From Butyrivibrio sp. (GTDB taxonomy: Bacteria; Bacillota; Clostridia; Lachnospirales; Lachnospiraceae): a stretch of DNA of 64,000 nucleotides. The notes under the pieces were generated by a model. It did no database searches and had not been told where the DNA came from. It worked only from the letters and a program-made list of their open reading frames with translations. Positions 42,108 to 51,525 of this stretch are shown here, piece after piece (the stretch's first letter is position 1; each line of letters starts with the position of its first letter). The stretch is from positions 1 through 64,000 of the forward strand of contig JAKVKH010000013.1 of assembly GCA_022486625.1 (NCBI GenBank), written 5' to 3'. The position numbers and the translations under genes were made by a program.

Positions 42108-43772
42108 TTAAAACATCTGCTTTTCAAGCATTCTGACAAATTCTGTATTGTTTCTGGTCTTCGAAAACAGGTTGATAACCTGATCTACAGCATCATCCGC
42201 CTTCATACCGTTAAAATTCTTGCGCATACGATTCACCGCTTCAAGCTCCTCCGGCGTCAACAACAGATCTTCACGACGTGTACTGGACTTCGGAATATTG
42301 ATTGCCGGGAAAATTCTCTTCTCCTGCAGTTTTCTGTCCAGAATCATTTCCATGTTACCGGTTCCCTTGAATTCCTCATATACCACATCATCCATCTTTG
42401 AACCCGTTTCGATCAAGGCTGTTGCCAAAATGGTAAGGCTTCCGCCTTCACGCATGTTTCTGGCTGCGCCAAAGAACCGCTTCGGCATATGAAGTGCTGC
42501 CGGATCAAGACCACCGGAAAGCGTTCTTCCGGACGGTGGCACAACCTGGTTATAAGCACGGGTCAGTCTTGTAATACTGTCAAGCAGAATCATGACATCC
42601 TGCTTATGTTCCACAAGACGCTTCGCACGCTCAATTACCATTTCCGCAACTCTCTTATGATGCTCCGGAAGCTCATCGAATGTAGAATAAATTACCTCTG
42701 CATTCGGCCCTTCGATAGTTTCCTTTATATCCGTTACTTCCTCAGGACGTTCATCGATCAGCAGGATGATCAGATGTACATTCGGATAGTTTCTGCGAAC
42801 TGACTTGGCCACTTCCTTCAGAAGTGTTGTTTTTCCGGCTTTTGGCGGTGATACGATCATGCCTCGCTGTCCTTTGCCGATCGGACAGATCAGATCCATG
42901 ATCCTCATGGCAATAGAAGCACCATAGGTTTCCAGTGTCAGCTTTTCGTTCGGGAAAATAGGTGTCATGTTCTCAAAATTACAACGTTTTGCCGCCACTT
43001 CCGGCAGATAACCGTTAATGGACTTCAGTCTCATCAGTGCGCCGAATTTTTCATTCTGTGACTTCACCCTGCTGACGCCGTGCAACACATCACCTGTTTT
43101 CAGATTGAATTTGCGGATCACACCGGGTGCCACATATACATCATTTTCTCCGGGCAGATAATTCTCACAGCGAATAAATCCGTAACCATCCTGCATGACT
43201 TCCAGAATTCCGTCCGCGGAAACGCCTTCATCTTCACGGTTATTTTCTGCATTTTCCGGCTGAGGTCTTGTCTCTTCTCTCTGCGCAGATGCTGCTGCAG
43301 CTGCCTGCTGCTTTTCTGCCATCTCCGTCTTCTCCGGTACAGGCTCCTGGCTCTCAGACATTCTGCGTTCATTTACCGCACCGACAGATACACTTTCCTC
43401 ATTGGAGTCCGGTTTTCGCACGGAAATCTTTTTTCTGGTTACCGGTCTGTCAGCAGGCCTTCTGTCTCTGTGCCCCATCTGATCCGTAGCTTCATTCTTT
43501 CCCGGATTTGCTGCTTCCGCAGTTCTTCTGGTATGCTCAGACATAACTACATGCCTTACCGTTTTTTTCTCCTGTACCGGAGTTTCCGTTTTTACCGGTA
43601 TCGCCTGTTCTGTCTGCATCGCCTGTTTTTTTTCTGTTTTATCCTTTTCATCCAAAGCTACCATTGCATCAATCACTTCTGACTTTTTCATTGATGAAGT
43701 GCTCTTGATTCCACGGATTCTTGCAATTTCTCTCAGGTCAGCAAGACTTAATGATTCGTACTTTTCTCTCAT
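42108..43772 (-). CDS. rho: Transcription termination factor Rho
   Basis: A 554-residue Rho. The N-terminal helix bundle (SLADLREIARIRGIKSTSSM) is followed by a charged, low-complexity insertion of about 130 residues (roughly 45-190), then the RNA-binding cold-shock-like domain (GILEVMQDGYGFIRCENYLP) and the ATPase core with VSPPKAGKTTLLKEVA and a C-terminal ring interface. It unwinds RNA from the polymerase. The insertion is typical of some clostridial Rho proteins and can favour prion-like or phase behaviour, which is not shown here. Confidence 0.95.
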   Translation of the reverse strand: MREKYESLSLADLREIARIRGIKSTSSMKKSEVIDAMVALDEKDKTEKKQAMQTEQAIPVKTETPVQEKKTVRHVVMSEHTRRTAEAANPGKNEATDQMGHRDRRPADRPVTRKKISVRKPDSNEESVSVGAVNERRMSESQEPVPEKTEMAEKQQAAAAASAQREETRPQPENAENNREDEGVSADGILEVMQDGYGFIRCENYLPGENDVYVAPGVIRKFNLKTGDVLHGVSRVKSQNEKFGALMRLKSINGYLPEVAAKRCNFENMTPIFPNEKLTLETYGASIAMRIMDLICPIGKGQRGMIVSPPKAGKTTLLKEVAKSVRRNYPNVHLIILLIDERPEEVTDIKETIEGPNAEVIYSTFDELPEHHKRVAEMVIERAKRLVEHKQDVMILLDSITRLTRAYNQVVPPSGRTLSGGLDPAALHMPKRFFGAARNMREGGSLTILATALIETGSKMDDVVYEEFKGTGNMEMILDRKLQEKRIFPAINIPKSSTRREDLLLTPEELEAVNRMRKNFNGMKADDAVDQVINLFSKTRNNTEFVRMLEKQMF

Positions 43773-44152
43773 GATGCTCCATTTCTGTTTATCTCACTCT
43801 TAAGAACTTCTCCAAAAAACTGTAAATATCTGAAAACAAGCTGTTTCATGGTTTATGGGATTGATATCAACGATGGACAGACTCACGGTCATGTCCTGTT
43901 GTTCTTGAAGCAGTTTTGATATCACTGCTAATCGCTAAGATACTATAAAGCTGTCAAAAAATCAACAGGCAATTTGCAAATTTTCTGTGAAAACTGCAGG
44001 AACACAGCGTGTTCCTGCAGCACTAAAACACAACTTTCACCACAATCAGAAATTCCCGTAACAAACTCTTAAAGCAAGGGGTACCCAGAGATCGCCTTCA
44101 AAATATCCGGAGCTTGTCCTGCAAGCTCCTAAAGCAAGGGGAACCCTTGCTT
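43773..44152. other. Intergenic region with several hairpins and a short direct repeat
   Basis: No gene is seen. A perfect 12-bp stem CTGCAGGAACAC/GTGTTCCTGCAG lies at 43994-44020, another GGAGCTTG/CAAGCTCC at 44109-44129, and AAAGCAAGGG/CCCTTGCTTT at 44131-44153 overlaps the end of the chemotaxis gene. TAAAGCAAGGGG occurs twice, near 44070 and 44130. The last two can act as terminators for the minus-strand gene. Confidence 0.55.
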
Positions 44153-45871
44153 TTAATATTTGAATTCCTTCATATCCTCATCCAGATCTCGTGCAATCTG
44201 CTTAAGATCCCCTGAACTCTGCTCAATGTCTGCTGCAATTCCTGTAATCGATGTTACGGATGCAGAGGATTCCTGTGTACTTGCTGCGTTCTCCTCCGCT
44301 ATGGCGGTCAGATTCTGCACCGTATCCACAACATTGACACGCGCCTGATCCATTGTATGTACTTTATCAGATATGTTCTTAATCACATTCAGAGACTGAT
44401 CAATTCCATCAGAAACTTCGCCGAAGGCTCTTCCTGTCTCATCCACATCTTCACTCTGCTTGCTGATGATCTCTTTCACCTGATCCATTGTCGTAACTGC
44501 CTGTTCTGAATCTGAAATCAGGCGATCAACAATTTCTTCGATCTGTTTTGCAGATGAGCTTGACTGATCTGCCAGTTTCTGAATCTGTGATGCCACAACT
44601 GCAAAACCTTTTCCGGCATCTCCTGCTCTTGCTGCCTCTATGGATGCATTAAGCGACAGAAGATTGGTTTCTTCTGCGATCTCCGTAATCAGGTTGGTTA
44701 CCTCTCTGATCTTAGATGCTGATTCATTGGTCGTTGTTGTCTGTCTTGCAATTTCACTGATGGAACTCTGTGTCTGCTCATTTACCTTACCAAGTTCCTG
44801 TAAAATACCGATGGCAATCTTATTGGATTCCCGCATTGCTTCTGCCATCTCATTCAGGCTTGTAACTTCCTGACTGGTTTCCTCAATCATATTTCCAATG
44901 GTAATAACATTCTCAGTTGCCTTCTACGTTTCTCCCGCCTGTGAAGATGCTCCTTCAGCAATCTCTGAAACTGCCTTATCCACCTGTGAAGAGGTTTCAC
45001 TCATGGTATTGGCATTCTGATACATTCCATCAGAAGACTGGAAGAGCTTTGTACTCTGCCCCTTGATCCGTTCGATGGTCATTGCCAGCTTTTTCTGCAG
45101 GCCGACTACTGCACGTGCCATATAGCCAAATTCATCCTGCCTTGCTGCAAGTGCGTGTCCGATATGGTCGTCTGTAAAATCAAGATCCGTCATCTTGGAA
45201 ATAAATGTAGTCATCAGACTGATCGGCTTCAGAATCCGTCCGATAATAAACGAACTGATCACACCAACAGCTACTGCAATAATGATTCCGATGAGGATAC
45301 TTGACGCAAGCATGTCATTAATCGGTTTCAAGACTTCGCTTTCATCCGCAGATATGACCAGAATGAAAGAACCATCCTTCGCTACATAATAGGATGCATA
45401 CTTGGTTGTTCCATTGAATTTGTAGGATGTCACACTGCTTTCAGGAATCGTTCCGGCCTGAATCTGTGCTACCAGTCCCTTTACCACGGAATTTTCCACC
45501 GGTTGCCCGATTTTGGATGCCGTCGGATGATACAGCATGGTTGCATTTTTATCCACTACATAAGCGTAACTGGAGCTGATTCCTTCTATTCCGACTCCCT
45601 GCAGCCGTCCCTTAAGATACTCCGCGGTCAGAACCTTGTCTGCCCCGGTTGTCGTACAATCGTTTTCAATTTCCTGTCCATAGGCAAGTGCCATGTCCGC
45701 CAGATAATTCTTATTTGTGCTTCGCATGGAACTCTGCGCTTTGGGCACGATGTTGACCAGAAGCACGATCATCATCATCACAATAATTACATCCACCAGC
45801 AGAATTGTCTTTCCTCTTGCCGACTTGAATATACTGATTTTTTCCTTACCTGTGTTCTTTGAATCACCCAT
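44153..45871 (-). pseudogene. Methyl-accepting chemotaxis protein split by an in-frame amber codon
   Basis: One minus-strand frame from ATG 45871 to 44153 encodes a whole receptor of about 570 residues except for TAG at 44924-44926 (SSQAGET-stop-KATENV; CAG to TAG would restore Gln). Before the stop: membrane helix (TILLVDVIIVMMMIVLLVNI), a single-Cache-like external domain, a second helix (ILIGIIIAVAVGVISSFIIG) and HAMP. After it: the signalling domain with the conserved hairpin tip [23 protein letters not shown] 45871 has AGGAGG upstream. The C-terminal half could restart at ATG 44890 as a soluble piece. Otherwise the receptor is dead. Confidence 0.85.
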
Positions 45872-45925
45872 TACCATGCCTCCTGCATCACCAGATGTAA
45901 TTTAACTCCATTTAAAAAACAACCT

Positions 45926-46627
45926 TCATACTTCTTCGCATAAGTAAATATTCAGTTTTTTCAGCCATGTAAGCAGATCCCGTTCCGCGGTATTCTCATC
46001 TTGCCCGCTCATCTGGCAAAAAGATGACTGGCTGATCACCTTTGCCATGATTACCGGATGTTCCGGCAGTACCTCCCCTTTGTCGTATTTTTTCAGTTCC
46101 AGCATCTCTTTCTGCCTTCTGCGATAAATTTCATCCCGAACGCAGTATATATCATATCTTTTCCGAATCTCTTCCGCACGCTCCGCAGTCTCTGAGAAAT
46201 CACAGATCACCTCGAATCCCATCCATTCATAGATTGCGGTATCCACCGGAAGAAGATAACAGAAAGGAATATGTTTTTCTTTCATAAATACAAATGCCCT
46301 CTGCATGACCAGCGTCATCAGTCCTTCATGGCGCCTGTCCCTGTCTGTTGCCACAGCCACAAGATAAAAGGAGCGAACACTCCTGCCTCTGACACTCAGC
46401 AGATACGGATTAAGGTGACACATGGAAAGCACCCTTCCATTTTCTTCTGCAGTAATGATCACATTGCTTTTACAGATTTCTCTGTAATAAAAGTCCACAA
46501 AAGGCTTCGGATCATCAAAAGCCTCTTCGTACAGAGCCCTTGTTCTCAGTTTTTCCTCCGGTTCAGTCAAAACCCGAAGCTGCAGCTTTTTTTCATCATT
46601 TTTCATCTGTATCCGTTCCGGAACCAT
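45926..46627 (-). CDS. GNAT-family N-acetyltransferase
   Basis: A 233-residue protein with a GNAT core: FYLVAVATDRDRRHEGLMTL is the acetyl-CoA-binding V/I-x-x-x-x-R/Q-x-x-G/A pattern (RDRRHEG). The C-terminal half is of the Eis-like type (FCYLLPVDTAIYEWMGFEVI). The substrate is unknown. It overlaps the preceding DUF2156 gene by 32 bp if the first Met is used, or 11 bp from the Met at 46606. Confidence 0.8.
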   Translation of the reverse strand: MVPERIQMKNDEKKLQLRVLTEPEEKLRTRALYEEAFDDPKPFVDFYYREICKSNVIITAEENGRVLSMCHLNPYLLSVRGRSVRSFYLVAVATDRDRRHEGLMTLVMQRAFVFMKEKHIPFCYLLPVDTAIYEWMGFEVICDFSETAERAEEIRKRYDIYCVRDEIYRRRQKEMLELKKYDKGEVLPEHPVIMAKVISQSSFCQMSGQDENTAERDLLTWLKKLNIYLCEEV

Positions 46628-47624
46628 AGTTCTGAATTTCAGCCTCGTAATAATCGATCAGTTCATCCTGATAACCCGCTGCATTTTTCTGAAGCACCAT
46701 ATATTTATGCTCATAACCGATCGGATTATAACTCTGCTTTGCTCTTCGCAGTCCTTCCAGTCCGACATCATCTTCACGGTTAATAAGCTCTGCCTCCGGA
46801 AATTCATGAATCAGGTACTGCTGATTGATTACCTGATAAATTCCGGGAATCTGTGCATTTCCCTTTTCCACACTGACACAGGCCATTTTCTCCAGTGCAT
46901 TATATGCACCCACGCTGAATGCCTCAATCCGCCCGTCAATGAAGATTCCACCCATTCTGTAATGCAGCTGACAGCATTTCTGCAGAATCTCTTCAATTCC
47001 GCGTCTTTCATATTCCAGTGATTCCTCACCGTCTGTATCCTCTTCCATCCGGAGTTCAAACCATTTTTTCAGAAACTCTGCAATCTGGGGTCTGTCCTCA
47101 CAGTGCAGCGTCCGGTATTCCCATCTGCCTGCATATTCACGGTCAAACTTGTTCACAAGATTCCGCTTCTTCTGAAAATGCTTTCCCTGAAGCGTCCGGA
47201 GGTCATCTCCACTGTAAAGATAATCCTTCAGATCCTCCTCTTCTTTTACAAAATAGCCGGAATTATTTTTCAGATTCAGATACTCGACACCCTCTTCATC
47301 TGCAAGATATATTTTAAAGGGTCTTTTCAGAACTTCATTGAAATAACGCTGAAACAGCCTGAAATAATATGGCAGATCTTCTTCCCTGCAATACGGCATT
47401 GCTGCAAAATACTCTTCTCCATCCTGCATGCACAGAAGAAGCGCCTTTTCATCTGCAATATGATACTGAATCCGGTAATAATCCGCCCAGATAAAAGTAT
47501 CCAGCCATCCGCTGTCGCAGGTTTTATTCGGCCTCAGGCTGAAATACGGAGCAAGCTCTGCTGCATCTTCGGCCAGTGGTTTTTTAAAATCCAGATTCAT
47601 CTGACAGGAAACTTCTCTTTCCAT
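46596..47624 (-). CDS. DUF2156 (phosphatidylglycerol lysyltransferase C-terminal-like) protein
   Basis: A 342-residue soluble protein with two GNAT-like halves as in the LPG_synthase_C/DUF2156 family: DSGWLDTFIWADYYRIQYHI, GKHFQKKRNLVNKFDREYAG (substrate-binding helix), GGIFIDGRIEAFSVGAYN and EAELINREDDVGLEGLRRAK. There is no membrane domain, so it is not a full MprF. Relatives transfer amino acids from aminoacyl-tRNA. It precedes a GNAT gene and overlaps it, suggesting a joint acyl-transfer role. Confidence 0.82.
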   Translation of the reverse strand: MEREVSCQMNLDFKKPLAEDAAELAPYFSLRPNKTCDSGWLDTFIWADYYRIQYHIADEKALLLCMQDGEEYFAAMPYCREEDLPYYFRLFQRYFNEVLKRPFKIYLADEEGVEYLNLKNNSGYFVKEEEDLKDYLYSGDDLRTLQGKHFQKKRNLVNKFDREYAGRWEYRTLHCEDRPQIAEFLKKWFELRMEEDTDGEESLEYERRGIEEILQKCCQLHYRMGGIFIDGRIEAFSVGAYNALEKMACVSVEKGNAQIPGIYQVINQQYLIHEFPEAELINREDDVGLEGLRRAKQSYNPIGYEHKYMVLQKNAAGYQDELIDYYEAEIQNYGSGTDTDEK

Positions 47625-47828
47625 CGCAATACCTTGACTGCGATCATAATTTTCTGATAATTCGAATACTTTTCCTCTTTATTGTACCACATTTTCATAC
47701 GCCGGCATCATAAACTTTTAAGATTCTTAATGATTCCCTGCGTTTTCTTTTAGTTTATTTTAAAGTTTGCCCTGTAGGATAATTACAACCTCGACTGAAG
47801 CTGTTTTTTTAAGAAAGGAAAGACATTT

Positions 47829-48416
47829 ATGATCTCAATTACAGAACTTGCTGCCCAGATTATTCAGGATATACAGGAACCGGTCGCATATCTGCCCTAC
47901 GGGCTGTTACTCGGAGGTATCTGTATTTTCATTTTTGAATTTGTACACATATATCGCAGAAAGAAAACCGACCGGGTGCATGTCTTTGTCTTCTTCCTGC
48001 TGATTACCTACCTGACGGTTCTGATGATACAGGCATTTTTCTCCAGAGAATCCGGCTCACGAACCGGTATAGAGTTCTATCCGTTCTCCATTCTGGGAAT
48101 TTCCATCGGAGAGGACGCAAGCTTCATAGAAAACATCCTCATGTTCCTGCCTTTCGGAATCCTGGTGCCGCTTGCATTCCGTTTTCTCCGGAGCGGCTTC
48201 TACTGCGTGGGAATTGCTTTCATCGGAAGTGTCAGCCTTGAAATTCTGCAGCTGATCACAGGCCGTGGCTACTGCCAGGTAGACGATGTGATCTCCAATA
48301 CCCTGGGTGCCTTTTTCGGCTGGTTCTTCACTGCCGTATGGTTTGCCATCCGCAGACGAAATGAAGAAAAAGTTTACGCTGTCAGAAGTTTTTCCATGTA
48401 TCAGTTTTCCAGATAA
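47829..48416 (+). CDS. VanZ-family membrane protein
   Basis: A 195-residue protein with about five membrane helices and the VanZ signature (ENILMFLPFGILVPLAFRFL, then EILQLITGRGYCQVDDVISN). VanZ proteins are membrane proteins of unclear activity; the first one gives slight teicoplanin resistance. It lies alone on the plus strand and overlaps the end of the convergent HAD gene by 16 bp. Confidence 0.88.
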   Translation: MISITELAAQIIQDIQEPVAYLPYGLLLGGICIFIFEFVHIYRRKKTDRVHVFVFFLLITYLTVLMIQAFFSRESGSRTGIEFYPFSILGISIGEDASFIENILMFLPFGILVPLAFRFLRSGFYCVGIAFIGSVSLEILQLITGRGYCQVDDVISNTLGAFFGWFFTAVWFAIRRRNEEKVYAVRSFSMYQFSR

Positions 48417-49057
48417 TTTTTCACTTCCACAAGAGACGGCAGTATGACCTCAGCCAGTTGCCGCATTTCAGCATCCGGTTCCAGCAGATCCGGCACCATG
48501 ACCGGATGCATCCCGGCCGCATGCAATGCCCTGATGCCATTGTAAGAGTCTTCTATTCCATACGCCGCCTGCGGCTTTACCTGCAACTGGCTGCAGGCTT
48601 TCAGAAAAATATCCGGTGCCGGCTTACTCTTTTCAATCATATCGCCGCAAATCACCGCGTCAAAATATGAAATCAGTCCGGCATCGGTCAGTTCCTGATG
48701 CACCACTTCGCTGCGCGTAGAAGAAGCCAGCGAAATCCTGACCCCGTTTTCCTTCAGAAAACGCATCAGCTCATGCACACCTTTTTTCAAAGGAAGCCTG
48801 CCGCCATCATATCTTCCATGAAAAAGGGCTGACATTTCCTTGCGATATTCCATGTACGGAAGATCCTTCCCGTAATATTCCAGAAACTTTGCCCTGCCTG
48901 CTGCTTCATTAAGTCCTGTACAGCTCCTGCAGACCTTCTCCACATTCTGCATTCCATGCCGGTCTGCGATCTCCTTCCAGCACTCCACCACCATTCTCTC
49001 TGAATCAAAGAGAATCCCATCCATGTCAAATACAACTGCATCTGTTTTAAGCGGCAT
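48401..49057 (-). CDS. HAD-superfamily hydrolase (beta-phosphoglucomutase-like)
   Basis: A 218-residue HAD-IA protein: AVVFDMDGILFDSERMVVEC (motif I), RISLASSTRSEVV (motif II Ser), then KSKPAPDIFLKAC (Lys) and GIEDSYNGIRALHAAGMHPV (motif IV). It is a phosphatase or phosphoglucomutase-like enzyme of unknown substrate. It overlaps the membrane protein gene by 11 bp and sits in the operon headed by the ROK kinase gene. Confidence 0.9.
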   Translation of the reverse strand: MPLKTDAVVFDMDGILFDSERMVVECWKEIADRHGMQNVEKVCRSCTGLNEAAGRAKFLEYYGKDLPYMEYRKEMSALFHGRYDGGRLPLKKGVHELMRFLKENGVRISLASSTRSEVVHQELTDAGLISYFDAVICGDMIEKSKPAPDIFLKACSQLQVKPQAAYGIEDSYNGIRALHAAGMHPVMVPDLLEPDAEMRQLAEVILPSLVEVKNYLEN

Positions 49058-50456
49058 CTTTTTTCCGTAACCTTTCCATCATCAGAATCAGTGCTGCATA
49101 AAACAGACCCATTCCATATGTCATATATCTGGGCTGCGGAAAAATCAGTGCACCAACCACAACCGTATTGATCAGAATTCCGCCAAATGCAATCTCTGAA
49201 AACAGGCACAGCTGTGCCTGTTTCCTGCGTACCATGGCAGCATAAAGCATCAGAAAAATCACATAGATCAGTATTCCGATTTCATTCAGCACAGGCATAA
49301 CCCGCGCATCAGAACAGACAAACCCCTTGATCAGATTCGCCCCGTATACCCGCAGCAGGTCCTTTTTATCCTGATGCCACAGCACACGAACGATCTCTGA
49401 ACTGATCTCATCCAGCTTCAGTTCCTGATGAATTTCATCCAGATCATAATGAGAAGTAATATATTCCCTGATCACAGGCTGCGCCACATCAAATCCGATC
49501 ACATCATAGCTGTCTGCATAATGCTCTGCAAGCGTTACCCATCCGGCTTTCTCCGGTACATTTCCGATCAGCAGCTGCTGTGCTTTCGCCTTACTCATGA
49601 TTTCTTCAAACATGGCTTTTTCATCCGGCGTACCATAAGTGTCAAACAGCGCCGCATCATTCTCATCCGCAGAAAAAATCAGTGTACAGAGCTCCGCCTT
49701 TGAATTTCCGGTATGCTCCATCCAGACACCCCGCAGCAGATAATTGTAGGTATAATCAAAGCCTTTCGCCATCAGAACAACCAGTCCTGCAAGAAGAATA
49801 CTGTATAAAAAGCGCTTCATATTCCGGCTGTTCTTCCGCAGCACATCATACAGGCAGGAAATACACAGAAACAGAAGCAGTCCGATCGCCATCTGCTTCC
49901 GGATACTGATCAGGAGAAATGTGCTGACGGCAATCAGAACCAGATCTCTGCGCCTGTGCCGGCGCACCCAACGGTACATCTGTACGCCCAGAAGTACATA
50001 GAGCGGCATGGCAAGACTCTCTGTCATGATGCATTCCGAATACATGGATCCGCGAATCGCAGCAAAACGGTTTAAAAGCGGTACTGCAAACTGCAGCAAT
50101 ATACCGGTCCAGCCCGCAGCCACCGCTTTCCCTCCGGGATTTCTGCTGCCATATTCTTCATACAGAAGTATTCCGACGCTCCATGCAGCAAATGCCCACA
50201 ATATGCTCTGCCCCAGAATCGCCGGGAACAGATACACCGGCTGTCCGTACAACTGTGCCTGTTCTCCGAAAATACGGCGAAAAAATGCGAGATACAACGG
50301 ATAGAACGGTTCTCTTGTAAGTCCCATGGTTGCATAACTGTATGAGTCCTTACACCACACCGGTCCGTCAGCTACTGCAAACATCAGATAAAACATCAGG
50401 CTGACTGCCAGTGAAACCGGTCTGAAGTATCTGATGCAAAACTGTCTGATTTTCAT
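49047..50456 (-). CDS. Polytopic membrane protein, glycosyltransferase-like, unknown
   Basis: A 469-residue protein with about ten hydrophobic helices (first: PVSLAVSLMFYLMFAVADG). The first loop holds WCKDSYSYATMGLTREPFYP, with an Asp placed as in GT-C membrane glycosyltransferases, and a large loop of about 120 residues lies in the middle. No family is certain. It starts with ATGA overlap at the ROK kinase stop, and the HAD gene follows with 11 bp overlap. Confidence 0.65.
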   Translation of the reverse strand: MKIRQFCIRYFRPVSLAVSLMFYLMFAVADGPVWCKDSYSYATMGLTREPFYPLYLAFFRRIFGEQAQLYGQPVYLFPAILGQSILWAFAAWSVGILLYEEYGSRNPGGKAVAAGWTGILLQFAVPLLNRFAAIRGSMYSECIMTESLAMPLYVLLGVQMYRWVRRHRRRDLVLIAVSTFLLISIRKQMAIGLLLFLCISCLYDVLRKNSRNMKRFLYSILLAGLVVLMAKGFDYTYNYLLRGVWMEHTGNSKAELCTLIFSADENDAALFDTYGTPDEKAMFEEIMSKAKAQQLLIGNVPEKAGWVTLAEHYADSYDVIGFDVAQPVIREYITSHYDLDEIHQELKLDEISSEIVRVLWHQDKKDLLRVYGANLIKGFVCSDARVMPVLNEIGILIYVIFLMLYAAMVRRKQAQLCLFSEIAFGGILINTVVVGALIFPQPRYMTYGMGLFYAALILMMERLRKKDAA

Positions 50457-51325
50457 GATTTCATCGCATCCATGGCAAGACGGATGGCACCCATGATTCC
50501 CTGATTATCGTTCAGACTGGCCGGTACAATATAATGCTCAATATCTTTAAGAAGCGGCGTCTGGATATAACCGTTGATCATTTCCAGACTCTTTTGTCTG
50601 ATCAGCGGGAAAAGCTGCTGCTGATGCATGACACCGCCACCAAAAATGATAATCTGCGGGCTGAGCAGCATGACACAGTTCATGACCGCCTGTGCCAGAT
50701 AGTAGCTTTCAAGATCCCAGACTTCCGGTCTGTCTACCAGCTCTTTGGCCGGAGCCCCCCATCTTGCTTCAATCGCCGGGCCTGCTGCCATTCCCTCCAG
50801 GCAGGTTCCGTGTGTCGGACACTTGCCCTGATAACGGTCATCACTGCGAACCGCCATCATGATATGTCCTGCCTCAGGATGCAGCATGCCATGCAGCATC
50901 CTGCCGTTGGTCATGACACCTGCGCCGACGCCTGTGCCGATAGTAAAATAAACTGCGTTCTCAAGTCCCTTCGCACAGCCCCATGTCACCTCTCCCAGAA
51001 GAGAGCCGTTGACATCTGTATCAAAGCCCACCGGAATCCCAAGTGCATCAGAAATACATTTCACCATGTTAAAGCCGCGCCACGGAATCTTGGGGGTCTG
51101 CAGAATGCAGCCATAAGTTTCAGACTTCTGATTCAGATCAATCGGACCAAAGCATGCCACACCGATTGCTTTAATTTCCTTATCTTTAAAATATGCAATG
51201 ATCGGAGGCATCGTTTCCTCCGGTGTTGTTGTCGGAATGGAAATCTGCTCCAGAATCTCCCCATTTTCATTACCAATGGCACATACCATCTTTGTGCCGC
51301 CTGCTTCCAGTGCTCCGTATAACAT
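50453..51325 (-). CDS. ROK-family fructokinase
   Basis: A 290-residue kinase close in pattern to the Bacillus GmuE/YdhR fructokinases: GALEAGGTKMVCAIGNENGE (phosphate loop), FDTDVNGSLLGEVTWGCAKG, IGTGVGAGVMTNGRML and the zinc site HPEAGHIMM with CPTHGTCLEG. It phosphorylates fructose, the product of the GH32 enzyme at 19.7 kb. The palindrome TGAAACGTTTCA lies 85 bp upstream, matching the core of those before the importer. It heads an operon with the membrane protein and HAD genes. Confidence 0.88.
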   Translation of the reverse strand: MLYGALEAGGTKMVCAIGNENGEILEQISIPTTTPEETMPPIIAYFKDKEIKAIGVACFGPIDLNQKSETYGCILQTPKIPWRGFNMVKCISDALGIPVGFDTDVNGSLLGEVTWGCAKGLENAVYFTIGTGVGAGVMTNGRMLHGMLHPEAGHIMMAVRSDDRYQGKCPTHGTCLEGMAAGPAIEARWGAPAKELVDRPEVWDLESYYLAQAVMNCVMLLSPQIIIFGGGVMHQQQLFPLIRQKSLEMINGYIQTPLLKDIEHYIVPASLNDNQGIMGAIRLAMDAMKS

Positions 51326-51409
51326 ATACTGCCTCCCGTATTTTCAGAATTAAAAACACACTTTTTTCTATTGTAATAAGGAACGGGAGGGATGGCAAGT
51401 GATTTTGTG

Positions 51410-51421
51410 TGAAACGTTTCA
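51410..51421. promoter_or_regulatory. LacI/CcpA-type palindrome upstream of the ROK kinase
   Basis: TGAAACGTTTCA is a perfect 12-bp palindrome sharing the AAACGTTT core with the sites at 24949 and 25098. It suggests joint control of fructokinase and importer. Confidence 0.55.
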
Positions 51422-51525
51422 TTTTATCTGACCATCACGATTTGTTACTTCATCTTCTACTCACTGCAATAATATCTGTATCGCCACTGATCATTCAGAG
51501 AGATTCTGTTGCAGAATACTCTATT

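Noticed and set aside
3567-45871. Idea that TAG is recoded as Gln, since two genes carry a single in-frame amber codon (3915 and 44924)
   Set aside because: Intact genes end in TAG with terminators just behind (YgjP-like protein at 26971-26973 and cinA at 29276-29278), so TAG is an ordinary stop here. Independent nonsense mutations are the simpler reading.
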